NCBI GenBank assembly: GCA_050633105.1
Contig: JBOEFW010000015.1
Span: 9,908-73,907, forward strand
DNA: 64,000 bases
DNA from: Aureispira sp050633105
Lineage (GTDB): Bacteria > Bacteroidota > Bacteroidia > Chitinophagales > Saprospiraceae
Direction of reading: 5' to 3'
Shown here piece by piece: positions 34,991 through 42,905 of this stretch. Both the position numbers and the translations under genes were made by a program. Position 1 is the stretch's first letter. The number at the start of each line of letters is the position of its first letter. The notes under the pieces are model-generated. The model had not been told where the DNA came from and did not search any database. It saw nothing but the letters and a program-made list of their open reading frames with translations.

Positions 34991-35296
34991 AAAGGAGGGA
35001 GGTTTGATATATGTAGGTGTTGCTGGTTCATTTATAGTATTGGTTTAATTGATGTTAGAACAATTAGGCTCTACTACAAGGAATAGCTACTGATTAACAT
35101 AGCTAGAAGTAAGGACTGAATATAGTAATTATAAAATTACGGATTCTATAAAAGAGTAGCAAGATTATGAGAAGAAAAGAGCTGCTACAAAAAAATTAGC
35201 TAAAACTTTGGTTATACAAGTGTAAATAATCATCTTTGCCACACTTATAAAGACAAATACCGCAAGGTTTTTTATTGATTATTCAAAACAATAGTT
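34991..35296. other. Divergent intergenic region between the BLUF gene and acpP
   Basis: About 300 AT-rich bases. The acpP promoter is near its right end. The BLUF gene promoter must also be here, but no clear element was found. Confidence 0.5.
35207..35238 (+). promoter_or_regulatory. Putative acpP promoter
   Basis: TTTG at 35207-35210 and CATCTTTG at 35231-35238 are separated by 20 bases, close to the Bacteroidota pattern TTTG-N19-TAnnTTTG with one mismatch. It lies about 60 bp before the acpP start. Confidence 0.5.
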
Positions 35297-35536
35297 ATGT
35301 CAACTATAACTGAACGCGTAACAAAAATTATTGCCGATAAACTGGTTATTGAAGCATCTGAAGTTACTCCAGAAGCTAACTTTAAGCAAGATTTGGGGGC
35401 TGATTCCATTGATTTAGTGGAATTAATCATGGAATTTGAAAGAGAATTTGAACTTTCTATTCCAGATGAAAAAGCAGAAGAGATTGAGACAGTAGGTAAT
35501 GCTATCGACTTCTTAGAAGCAGAAGTAAACAAATAA
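35297..35536 (+). CDS. acpP: Acyl carrier protein
   Basis: The 79-residue carrier of acyl chains in fatty acid synthesis. Ser37 in LGADSIDLVELIMEFE is the phosphopantetheine attachment site. The helix after it is rich in acidic residues, as needed for docking to the synthases. The protein is cytoplasmic. The fabF gene follows after 298 bp, with a strong terminator between, so acpP can be made at a higher level than the enzyme. Confidence 0.97.
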   Translation: MSTITERVTKIIADKLVIEASEVTPEANFKQDLGADSIDLVELIMEFEREFELSIPDEKAEEIETVGNAIDFLEAEVNK

Positions 35537-35553
35537 GAAAGAGCTTATAAAGA

Positions 35554-35590
35554 AGCGTTGAAACAACTCGTTTCAACGCTTGTTTTTTTT
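35554..35590 (+). terminator. Intrinsic terminator between acpP and fabF
   Basis: An 11-bp perfect stem (35554-35564 with 35570-35580), 5-base loop, then TG and eight T. It begins 17 bp past the acpP stop. Confidence 0.88.
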
Positions 35591-35834
35591 GGATATTATC
35601 ATAGCCTATTGATTAACATATAGGTCACCCAAATTAAGCAGTTTTTAAAGCTGTAGGTTTTTTTACGATCTTGACAACACACAAAAAATATACCCCGAAG
35701 ATAACTCCTATAATAGGAAGTCTATCTCGGCTTTGGTACGCCTCCTTGCCAATGATGCAGAAGGCATGTAGGCGAGGTAGGTGAAATTAGAGGAGCTTAA
35801 TAAGACTGTTGAATAGATACAATCCCAACTAACT

Positions 35835-37094
35835 ATGCAAAATAGAAGAGTAGTTGTTACTGGATTAGGAGCGTTAACGCCCATCGGTAACACTGTTGAA
35901 GAATTTTGGTCGGCCCTTATAGAAGGCAAATCAGGCGCAGATATGATTACTAATTTTGATGCTTCAAAATTTAAAACTCAATTCGCCTGTGAAGTGAAAA
36001 ACTTCAAACCAGGGGAAGTTTTGGGGGATCGCCGTCTAGAGCGTCGTACCGATAAATTTGTACAATATGCCTTGGCCGCTAGTGATGAAGCGATCAAAGA
36101 TGCTGGTTTAGATCAATTAAGCGACGAAATTAAAGAAGAAATTGGTGTCCTTTGGTCATCAGGTATTGGAGGGTTGGAATCTTTGTATGCAGAGATTGTC
36201 AATTTTCAAAAAGGAGATGGAACACCACGTTTTTCTCCTTTGCTCGTACCTAAAATGATTGTGGATGCTGCAGCAGGTAACATCTCTATCCGTCATGGAT
36301 TTAAAGGAATTACCGCAGCTATTGTAACCGCTTGTGCCTCTGCAACCCATGCTGCAAGTATTGGATTTGACCTAATTCGTATTGGTCGTGCTGATGTTTT
36401 GTTGGTAGGTGGTTCTGAAGCATCTGTTACAGAAGTTGGAGTAGGAGCATTTGGTTCTCTAAAAGCATTGTCTAAACGCAACGATGCCCCTACAAAAGCT
36501 TCTCGTCCTTATGATCAAAATCGTGATGGTTTTGTACTGGGAGAGGGAGCTGGAGCTATTGTTTTAGAAGAATATGAACATGCTAAAGCACGAGGAGCTA
36601 CCATTTATGCAGAGCTAGTAGGTTCTGCCATCACTTCTGATGCTTATCACATTACTGCTCCAGATCCAGAAGGCGCAGGAGCTGCTAGAGTTATGCAAAA
36701 AGCTTTGACTTGCGCTGGACTCACCACCAATGATATTGATTATATCAATACACATGGTACTTCCACTCCTCTTGGCGATTTGATGGAAATTACAGCGATT
36801 GAGAAAGTGTTTGGAGAGGATGCCTATGGTTTGAACATTAGTTCTACTAAATCTATGACAGGCCATTTATTGGGCGCTGCTGGAGCCATTGAATCGGTTA
36901 TTTGTATCAAAGCAATTTGTGAAAACATAGTGCCTGCGACCATTAACCATGAGCAAACAGATGAAGGAATTAACCCTAAATTGAATTTGACGCCTAATAC
37001 AGCTCAAAAGCGCACCGTACGTGCTGCTTTGAGTAATAGCTTTGGCTTTGGGGGACACAACTCTTCCATTATTTTTAAAGAACTAAAAGACTAA
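35835..37094 (+). CDS. fabF: 3-oxoacyl-ACP synthase II
   Basis: The elongating condensing enzyme of fatty acid synthesis, joining malonyl-ACP to acyl-ACP. It has 419 residues and thiolase fold. The catalytic triad is visible: Cys167 in TACASATHAAS, His307 in INTHGTSTPLGD and His344 in SMTGHLLGAAGA. The glycine-rich C-terminal SNSFGFGGHNSS is typical. It is the second gene of the conserved acpP-fabF-rnc order. A promoter must lie in the gap after the acpP terminator, unless readthrough supplies it. Confidence 0.97.
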   Translation: MQNRRVVVTGLGALTPIGNTVEEFWSALIEGKSGADMITNFDASKFKTQFACEVKNFKPGEVLGDRRLERRTDKFVQYALAASDEAIKDAGLDQLSDEIKEEIGVLWSSGIGGLESLYAEIVNFQKGDGTPRFSPLLVPKMIVDAAAGNISIRHGFKGITAAIVTACASATHAASIGFDLIRIGRADVLLVGGSEASVTEVGVGAFGSLKALSKRNDAPTKASRPYDQNRDGFVLGEGAGAIVLEEYEHAKARGATIYAELVGSAITSDAYHITAPDPEGAGAARVMQKALTCAGLTTNDIDYINTHGTSTPLGDLMEITAIEKVFGEDAYGLNISSTKSMTGHLLGAAGAIESVICIKAICENIVPATINHEQTDEGINPKLNLTPNTAQKRTVRAALSNSFGFGGHNSSIIFKELKD

Positions 37095-37122
37095 AAAATA
37101 GTCAAAATATAGCAGTGATACA

Positions 37123-37161
37123 GGGATAAGATATGGAAGAACCATAGCTTATCCCTTTTTT
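37123..37161 (+). terminator. Intrinsic terminator of fabF
   Basis: An 8-bp outer stem (37123-37130 with 37148-37155) and 5-bp inner stem, followed by six T. It is 29 bp after the fabF stop. Confidence 0.8.
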
Positions 37162-37385
37162 AGCTTATAGAGTGTAGAAATGGCGTAACAATTGTTATCT
37201 TAGAGTTGTGACTTCACATCCACCCCCTAATTTTTAGGACACTTTTGTTCTTTTTAAAAAAAAGTGTCTCTTGTCAGGTTCTACGGCATAATAACTTTCC
37301 AATAATCACCTCGAAGTAAAGCCGTTCTTAAATGAAAATGTTTTATAGCCCTTGTAAAATGGCCAAAGCATTATAACTAACAATT

Positions 37386-38138
37386 GTGGTAAAAAAATTT
37401 TATAACTATACCCTTTCTCACGATAAGACCTTTGTACGAGAGTTGTCTAAGATCCTTGGATTTGTTCCAAAGAGTATTCATTTCTATAAGCTGGCTTTTA
37501 CCCATAAATCCTTAGTGCCCAAAGAAGAAGAAGGGCAGAAAAAACGCTATCCTGCCAATAATGAACGCTTAGAGTTTCTAGGCGATGCGATCTTAGATTC
37601 TGTTACAGCAGAATATCTATTTAGAAAATACCCTACACAAGACGAAGGATTTCTCACACAAATGCGTTCCAAGATGGTCAACCGAAAGGCTTTGAATCAG
37701 ATTGCAGCACACATGGAATTGGATATTTTCTTGCGCCAATTGGGAGCAACACGTATCAGCCAAACAATGATGGGAAATACATTTGAAGCCTTTGTAGGAG
37801 CTATTTATTTGGATGTTGGCTATAAGAATACCAAGAAATTTATCATCAACAAAATGCTGCGCCAATATCTAAATGTTCATGAATTAGAGCATACCAATAC
37901 TAATTACAAGAGCCAATTGTTGGAGTATGGACAAAAAAATCAACACAACATTGAGTACAATGTCTTGCAGCACTATCGTACTAAGAATAACAGAGAACGC
38001 TTTAAGATAGCAGTGATGATGAATGGTAAATCTATGGCGATTGCCGAAGATTACAGCAAAAAAAGTGCAGAGCAAAAAGCTTCTCATAAAGCACTTATTC
38101 AAATAGGAGTTCTCCAAGCAAAAACAACTAGTAAATAA
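37386..38138 (+). CDS. rnc: Ribonuclease III
   Basis: A double-strand-specific endoribonuclease of 250 residues that processes rRNA precursors and structured mRNAs. The signature NNERLEFLGDAILD is at 58-71 with the catalytic acidic residues, and the second catalytic Glu lies in GNTFEAFVGAIYLD. The C-terminal double-stranded-RNA-binding domain covers the last 75 residues (YKSQLLEYGQKNQ, then KKSAEQKASHKALIQI). The start is GTG at 37386. The gene ends inside a 46-bp perfect palindrome that forms its terminator, and the stop codon is part of the stem. Confidence 0.96.
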   Translation: MVKKFYNYTLSHDKTFVRELSKILGFVPKSIHFYKLAFTHKSLVPKEEEGQKKRYPANNERLEFLGDAILDSVTAEYLFRKYPTQDEGFLTQMRSKMVNRKALNQIAAHMELDIFLRQLGATRISQTMMGNTFEAFVGAIYLDVGYKNTKKFIINKMLRQYLNVHELEHTNTNYKSQLLEYGQKNQHNIEYNVLQHYRTKNNRERFKIAVMMNGKSMAIAEDYSKKSAEQKASHKALIQIGVLQAKTTSK

Positions 38139-38180
38139 AAAGTAACCCAATAACAGCGCTGTTATTGGGTTACTTTTTAT
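38135..38180. terminator. 46-bp perfect palindrome, terminator of rnc
   Basis: A perfect inverted repeat centred between 38157 and 38158. It overlaps the rnc stop codon and has A and T runs at its ends. As RNA it forms a hairpin of about 20 bp with a minimal loop. Confidence 0.9.
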
Positions 38181-38267
38181 CTATTTAATATAGACTTCTT
38201 AATAGTTGGCTCTCCTTTTTATAAAGAAGAGAGTACAAGACTGAAAGTTATACAACATAAAATAATT

Positions 38268-38810
38268 ATGAAAAAAGTCATCCAAAAATGGTGGTTCTTC
38301 CCCTTGCTCTTTGCTCTAATCTGGGGAGGGATCAAAATTTATAAAACACCTGACCAAAAACAAGGAGTAGCCGCCCAAAACTTTGTAGGTTATTTACCTA
38401 GTGGTGATTCCATACAATTGTCAGATTACAAAGGACAATTGGTTCTATTAGATTTTTGGGGAAGCTGGTGTGGCCCTTGCCGACAACACAATAAAAGCTT
38501 GGTGAAATTGTATAAAAAATACAGCCAAGCTACCTTTGAGGGAGGCCGCAAATTCCATATTATTTCTGTAGCAATGGAAACCAATAAAGCGCGTTGGTTG
38601 GGAGCTATTGAAAAAGATGGCTTGGAGTGGCCAGCCCATGTCTCTGACTTACAGCGACTCAAGGACCATGTGGCTGTCCTTTATGGAGTGCGCGAAATTC
38701 CAGCGACATTCCTGATCGATGAAGAGGGAATGGTGATTGCTGTCAACCCCGAAGAAGAAACAATTGATAACTGGCTGGCAAAACGGCAAGTAGAAGCGGC
38801 GCCTTTATAG
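38268..38810 (+). CDS. TlpA-like membrane-anchored thioredoxin
   Basis: A 180-residue protein with one N-terminal membrane anchor (FFPLLFALIWGGIKIY) and a periplasm-facing thioredoxin fold of the TlpA/ResA type. The redox motif is WCGPC, with Cys68 and Cys71, in LLDFWGSWCGPCRQHN. A cis-proline segment VREIPATFLIDEEG follows at the expected distance. It would reduce disulfides in exported proteins such as apocytochromes. It stands alone between rnc and grpE. Confidence 0.9.
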   Translation: MKKVIQKWWFFPLLFALIWGGIKIYKTPDQKQGVAAQNFVGYLPSGDSIQLSDYKGQLVLLDFWGSWCGPCRQHNKSLVKLYKKYSQATFEGGRKFHIISVAMETNKARWLGAIEKDGLEWPAHVSDLQRLKDHVAVLYGVREIPATFLIDEEGMVIAVNPEEETIDNWLAKRQVEAAPL

Positions 38811-38894
38811 ACAAAATGGAAGTTTTTGTGACAAAATGGCGCTATTTTGGCGCTGGCAAACAATTTGAAGAGGGGGTAATATTCCAAAACTAGT

Positions 38895-38923
38895 TTTGGA
38901 ACCGCATATATGATATATCTTTG
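38895..38923 (+). promoter_or_regulatory. Putative grpE-dnaJ promoter
   Basis: TTTG at 38895-38898 and a perfect TATCTTTG at 38916-38923, 17 bases apart, fit the Bacteroidota promoter. It lies about 67 bp upstream of grpE. No CIRCE inverted repeat was seen. Confidence 0.6.
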
Positions 38924-38990
38924 TAATAAAAAGAAGCATTAACCAACTGACCCCGAATCAAAATCGGGACTTACGAAAAAGAAGGTAAGC

Positions 38991-39611
38991 ATGGAAAAGA
39001 AAGAATTTCCCGTTGAGGATCCTGAGAACGAACAAGTGATGAAGGAGGAAACTGTAGAGCCAACCACGGAAGCACAAGAGGCAGCAACAGAAGAGACGGT
39101 GGAAGAAGTAGAAGCAGTGGAAGAACCACAAGTGATTGAAGAGGATAATAACAGTAAACTCTCTGATAAAGAACGCTTAGAAAAAGAACTAGGCGAGATG
39201 AAAGATAAATACTTACGTATTTTTGCGGAGTTTGATAATTATAGAAAACGTACCATCAAAGAGCGCCAAGATATTATTAAATTGGCTTCTAGAGATGCCC
39301 TTTCTGCGGTATTGCCTGCTGTTAATGATTTTGAACGTGCGATCAAGATTGCTCAAAGTGAGGACAATGAGGAGACTGTACCAGAAGGAATTGTTTTGGT
39401 ATACAACAAGTTGTTTAAGTCATTAGAACAACAAGGTATCAAACAGATGGTAACAGATGGACAAGATTTTGATTCTGAATTGCATGAAGCGTTAACTAAA
39501 ATTCCTGCTCCTACAGAAGAACTCAAAGGGAAAATTATTGATACCATCGAGAATGGGTATTATCTCAATGATAAGATTATCCGCCACGCCAAAGTGGTGG
39601 TTGGTCAATAA
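38991..39611 (+). CDS. grpE: Nucleotide exchange factor GrpE
   Basis: The 206-residue co-chaperone that releases ADP from DnaK. The first 60 residues are a very acidic Glu-rich tail, longer than in E. coli. A long coiled coil (KERLEKELGEMKDKYLRIFAEFDNYRKRT) follows, and the C-terminal beta domain ends in IIDTIENGYYLNDKIIRHAKV, the conserved GrpE signature. The gene sits 68 bp upstream of dnaJ, and both are probably co-transcribed. dnaK itself is not in this window. Confidence 0.96.
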   Translation: MEKKEFPVEDPENEQVMKEETVEPTTEAQEAATEETVEEVEAVEEPQVIEEDNNSKLSDKERLEKELGEMKDKYLRIFAEFDNYRKRTIKERQDIIKLASRDALSAVLPAVNDFERAIKIAQSEDNEETVPEGIVLVYNKLFKSLEQQGIKQMVTDGQDFDSELHEALTKIPAPTEELKGKIIDTIENGYYLNDKIIRHAKVVVGQ

Positions 39612-39679
39612 CCCTATTATTTAACCACGAAGCTTGTTTTTCCTTATGCTCAGAATAAGGGAAAAAATAGAGAGATAAA

Positions 39680-40831
39680 ATGGCAGAAAAAAGAGATTAC
39701 TACGACATATTGGGGACACAAAAAAGCGCTTCTAAAGATGAGCTTAAAAAAGCTTATCGAAAAGTGGCTTTAAAATACCACCCTGACAGAAACCCTGATG
39801 ACAAAGCGGCAGAAGCAAAGTTTAAAGAAGCAGCAGAAGCCTATGAAGTCTTGTCTGATGATCAAAAACGCTCGCGTTATGATCAATATGGACATGCAGG
39901 TGTTAATGGACAAGGTGGCGGTCAATATGGCGGCGGTGGCTTTGGCAACATGGAGGATATTTTCTCCCAGTTTAGCGATATTTTTGGTGGCGGTCGAGGT
40001 GGCGGAGGACGCCAACAACAAACTCGGGGACAACGCGGATCAAATTTGCGTATAAAAGTCAGCTTAACTTTAGAAGAAATTAACGCAGGAGCTGTTAAGA
40101 AAATCAAAGTTAAGAAATATATACTTTGTCAAACCTGTGATGGCTCTGGTGCCAAAGATAGAAACTCTGTCAAAACTTGTCATACATGTAATGGCTCTGG
40201 TTATGTACGTCGAGTGCAACAAACCTTCTTAGGCCAAATGCAAACAACGGCTGCTTGTCCAACCTGTCATGGTTCTGGTGAAATGATCACGAGCAAGTGT
40301 ACCAGTTGTAAGGGAGAAGGCCGTGTGTATGGCGAAGAAATGATTCAGTTAGAAATTCCAGCAGGAGTTAGCGAAGGAATGCAATTGTCTATGAGTGGCA
40401 AAGGTAATGCTGGTCAAAATGGTGGCCCAGCCGGAGATCTATTGATTAATATCAAAGAAAAAGAACATCCTCATTTCACTCGTGATGGTAGCAATATCTT
40501 ATACGAATTGGATGTCAATTTTGCAGATGCTGCGTTAGGAACAAGTGTCGAAGTACCAACCTTGGATGGTAAAGTAAAGATCAACTTACCACAAGGAACA
40601 CCCTCAGGGAAAATCTTCCGTTTGCGAGGTAAAGGCTTACCTTCTATTCAAAGTTATGGCAAAGGAGACCAGTTGATTCATGTCAATATTTGGGTGCCTA
40701 CTAGTCTAACTGCAGAAGAACGTAAAGCAATGGAATTGATCCGAAAAAGTAAAAACTTCCACCCTAGTGAATCCGATAAAAAAGCTAGAAAAGGACTTTT
40801 TGATAAAATGAAAGATTTTTTCGGCGCTTAG
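39680..40831 (+). CDS. dnaJ: Chaperone DnaJ
   Basis: A type I J-domain co-chaperone of 383 residues that stimulates DnaK ATPase. The J domain has HPD at 34-36 (YHPDRNPD). A Gly-rich linker follows (about 75-115), then four zinc-binding repeats: CQTCDGSG, CHTCNGSG, CPTCHGSG and CTSCKGEG. The C-terminal substrate-binding domains are intact (LRGKGLPS). The gene follows grpE and ends at a strong terminator. Confidence 0.97.
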   Translation: MAEKRDYYDILGTQKSASKDELKKAYRKVALKYHPDRNPDDKAAEAKFKEAAEAYEVLSDDQKRSRYDQYGHAGVNGQGGGQYGGGGFGNMEDIFSQFSDIFGGGRGGGGRQQQTRGQRGSNLRIKVSLTLEEINAGAVKKIKVKKYILCQTCDGSGAKDRNSVKTCHTCNGSGYVRRVQQTFLGQMQTTAACPTCHGSGEMITSKCTSCKGEGRVYGEEMIQLEIPAGVSEGMQLSMSGKGNAGQNGGPAGDLLINIKEKEHPHFTRDGSNILYELDVNFADAALGTSVEVPTLDGKVKINLPQGTPSGKIFRLRGKGLPSIQSYGKGDQLIHVNIWVPTSLTAEERKAMELIRKSKNFHPSESDKKARKGLFDKMKDFFGA

Positions 40832-40879
40832 GTAGTAGCAAAAATAAAGAGAAATAACACTTGGAATAGTTAGAAAAGA

Positions 40880-40916
40880 GGAGTAAGGTACCAAATGGTG
40901 CTTTGCTCCTTTTTTA
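40880..40916 (+). terminator. Intrinsic terminator of grpE-dnaJ
   Basis: A 13-bp stem (40880-40892 with 40897-40909, some G-T pairs) with a 4-base loop and a run of seven T. It lies about 50 bp past the dnaJ stop. Confidence 0.8.
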
Positions 40917-40978
40917 TAGGATAGAGATAGAAAGAAGTATTATTATTTAGTAACTCAATGAACAACAAATTATGATTA

Positions 40979-41608
40979 CTAAGGCCAGTGAATAGGCGTG
41001 ATTTTATCGCCTAATAATTCTTCAAACCAACTAATAGGATGTTGAAATTTATCGCCTGTTTTGGTGTCGCATTTAAAAAATAAATAATACAATTGCAAAT
41101 GATCTCCCATCCGCTCTAGTAGCCGTGCAATCAATGCTTTTGCTTGGCGCTCATAGCCCGCTTGTGTGGCACACCAAGCATAATAAGCATCATCATGTAA
41201 CTTGATAATATCTAAAACGGCTTTATCGTCTATATACTCTTGTGCAAAATGCTGTGCAATGACTGCATGGTGCTTTTTCCAATCTGTACGAGGCCTTTTT
41301 TTTTCTTCTAAATGTTTGAACGTATCGTGTAGAATCGTAATGAGCCGCAATTGCTGGCGCATAGCGGTATCAGAGCAAGCTTGATCGACGTTTTTGAGTA
41401 CTTCGTGAATGTGATAAATGACCTTTCCTTCTGGGTGCCCTGGGCGAGGTTCTCCCCAAAGTGCTCCTTCTCGCCAACGGCTATCACGAACGATTTGACG
41501 TTCTAAGACCGTTTCAGGCTGTACACCTTCCAAAATAAGCTGCTCAACTGCGACCTCTTTAGAGGTGAGTTGTAAGATGGGACTCCAAGTTCGCTGGCTC
41601 AAGTTCAT
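40979..41608 (-). CDS. HD-domain protein
   Basis: A 209-residue soluble protein with a metal-dependent phosphohydrolase (HD) pattern. The likely metal ligands are His in VIYHIHEVL, the His-Asp pair in ITILHDTFKH, His in DIIKLHDDAYYAW, and an Asp in the later RMGDHLQLYYLFFKCDTKTGD. HD enzymes cleave phosphate from nucleotides or similar molecules. The substrate here is unknown. The gene stands alone. Confidence 0.72.
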   Translation of the reverse strand: MNLSQRTWSPILQLTSKEVAVEQLILEGVQPETVLERQIVRDSRWREGALWGEPRPGHPEGKVIYHIHEVLKNVDQACSDTAMRQQLRLITILHDTFKHLEEKKRPRTDWKKHHAVIAQHFAQEYIDDKAVLDIIKLHDDAYYAWCATQAGYERQAKALIARLLERMGDHLQLYYLFFKCDTKTGDKFQHPISWFEELLGDKITPIHWP

Positions 41609-42015
41609 AGGAAATAATTTAGTCGAGAAGAAAGCTTAGTTCACGTTATAAGAAGGCTTTTAAAAAGCGTTTTACAGGGTGGTTGCCAGTAAAAAAGAAC
41701 ATAAAAACAAGGTACTTCTCTATCAATAATAATCTTATCCAAATAGTTAAACCATTTGCTCTAAAGATATCTCCATTAGCTTCAAAAATCCTACCACTAT
41801 AAAGTGATTTTTAAAAAACAAGTAGATGGTTATACTTTATAAATCCAAAAAGCTGCCAAATTTTAAAATTGTCCACTTTTAGAGGATTATCTAGTAGGAT
41901 ATAGGGTGTTCATTTTTTTGATAATCAAGTTAATAGCTTGATAAATCTTTTTTGGGGAATTTTATTTATTGTGTGTCTATATAGAACGAAGGGAAAGCTG
42001 AAAAACAACAGGTTC
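41609..42015. other. Intergenic region
   Basis: About 400 AT-rich bases between two minus-strand genes, presumably with the promoter of the HD-domain gene. No terminator-like hairpin or small gene stands out. Confidence 0.4.
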
Positions 42016-42825
42016 TTAAGAAAATTCTAATTGTACAAGTTGATTTAAGGATACTAATAGTTGTTCTAATTGATCCAATGACAACATATTTGGACCATCT
42101 GACAGAGCTTGATCGGGGGTAGGGTGTGTCTCTATGAAAAAGCCTTTTACGCCAATAGCAGCGGCAGCTCGTGCTAACAAGGGGGCATATTTTCTATTGC
42201 CACCTGATCGGCCACCTGCTCCGCCTGGTTTTTGGACCGAATGGGTCGCATCCATGACCACGGGATAACCAAAGTTCATCATGTCTACAATACCCGTATA
42301 ATCCACTACTAGGTTGTTATAACCAAAGGCTGTTCCACGTTCCGTTAGTAACAGTTGTTCATTGCCTGTGCTCTGTACTTTTCCTAGTACATGTTGCATG
42401 TCTTTACCAGATAAGAACTGTGCCTTTTTAATGTTGATAATCTTATCGGTTGCTCCAGCAGCCAGTAACAAATCGGTTTGACGACATAAAAAAGCAGGAA
42501 TTTGTAAGATATCCGCCACTTCTGCGACGGCCGCCGCTTGTTGTGGTTCATGGATGTCGGTAAGAATAGGTAACCCAAATTCTTTTTTAATTGCTTCTAA
42601 TTGCTGCAATCCTTTCTCTAGTCCTGGCCCTCTAAAGGATTGCACCGAAGTGCGGTTCGCTTTGTCAAAAGAGGCTTTAAAGATGATTTTCCAAGTCGGA
42701 TATTGTTGTTGCAACTGGCGGAGTTTGGTCGCTACTTGCTGCAACAGGCTTGTTGATTCTATCACACAAGGCCCTGCAATTAAAAAGGGCTGTGTTTGTA
42801 ATTTTTGGTATAAAGACATACTCAT
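42016..42825 (-). CDS. kdsA: 3-deoxy-8-phosphooctulonate synthase (Kdo-8-phosphate synthase)
   Basis: Condenses arabinose 5-phosphate with phosphoenolpyruvate to Kdo-8-phosphate for lipid A-core. At 269 residues it has the usual length. Motifs are FLIAGPCVIES (N-terminal), FKASFDKANRTS, ILTDIHEP, ATHSVQKPGGAGGRSGG and IETHPTPDQALSDGPNML. Asn is present in the FKASFDKANR segment, where metal-dependent and independent forms differ elsewhere, so I do not assign the metal class. The enzyme is cytoplasmic. The large TPR membrane protein gene lies 80 bp upstream on the same strand. Confidence 0.96.
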   Translation of the reverse strand: MSMSLYQKLQTQPFLIAGPCVIESTSLLQQVATKLRQLQQQYPTWKIIFKASFDKANRTSVQSFRGPGLEKGLQQLEAIKKEFGLPILTDIHEPQQAAAVAEVADILQIPAFLCRQTDLLLAAGATDKIINIKKAQFLSGKDMQHVLGKVQSTGNEQLLLTERGTAFGYNNLVVDYTGIVDMMNFGYPVVMDATHSVQKPGGAGGRSGGNRKYAPLLARAAAAIGVKGFFIETHPTPDQALSDGPNMLSLDQLEQLLVSLNQLVQLEFS

Positions 42826-42905
42826 TTATTCGTAGACAGAGGAGAACAGTTTGTTGTTAATAGATAGACGTCTGTAGGGTACGGTAGGTTGTAAATAGGA
42901 TGAAA

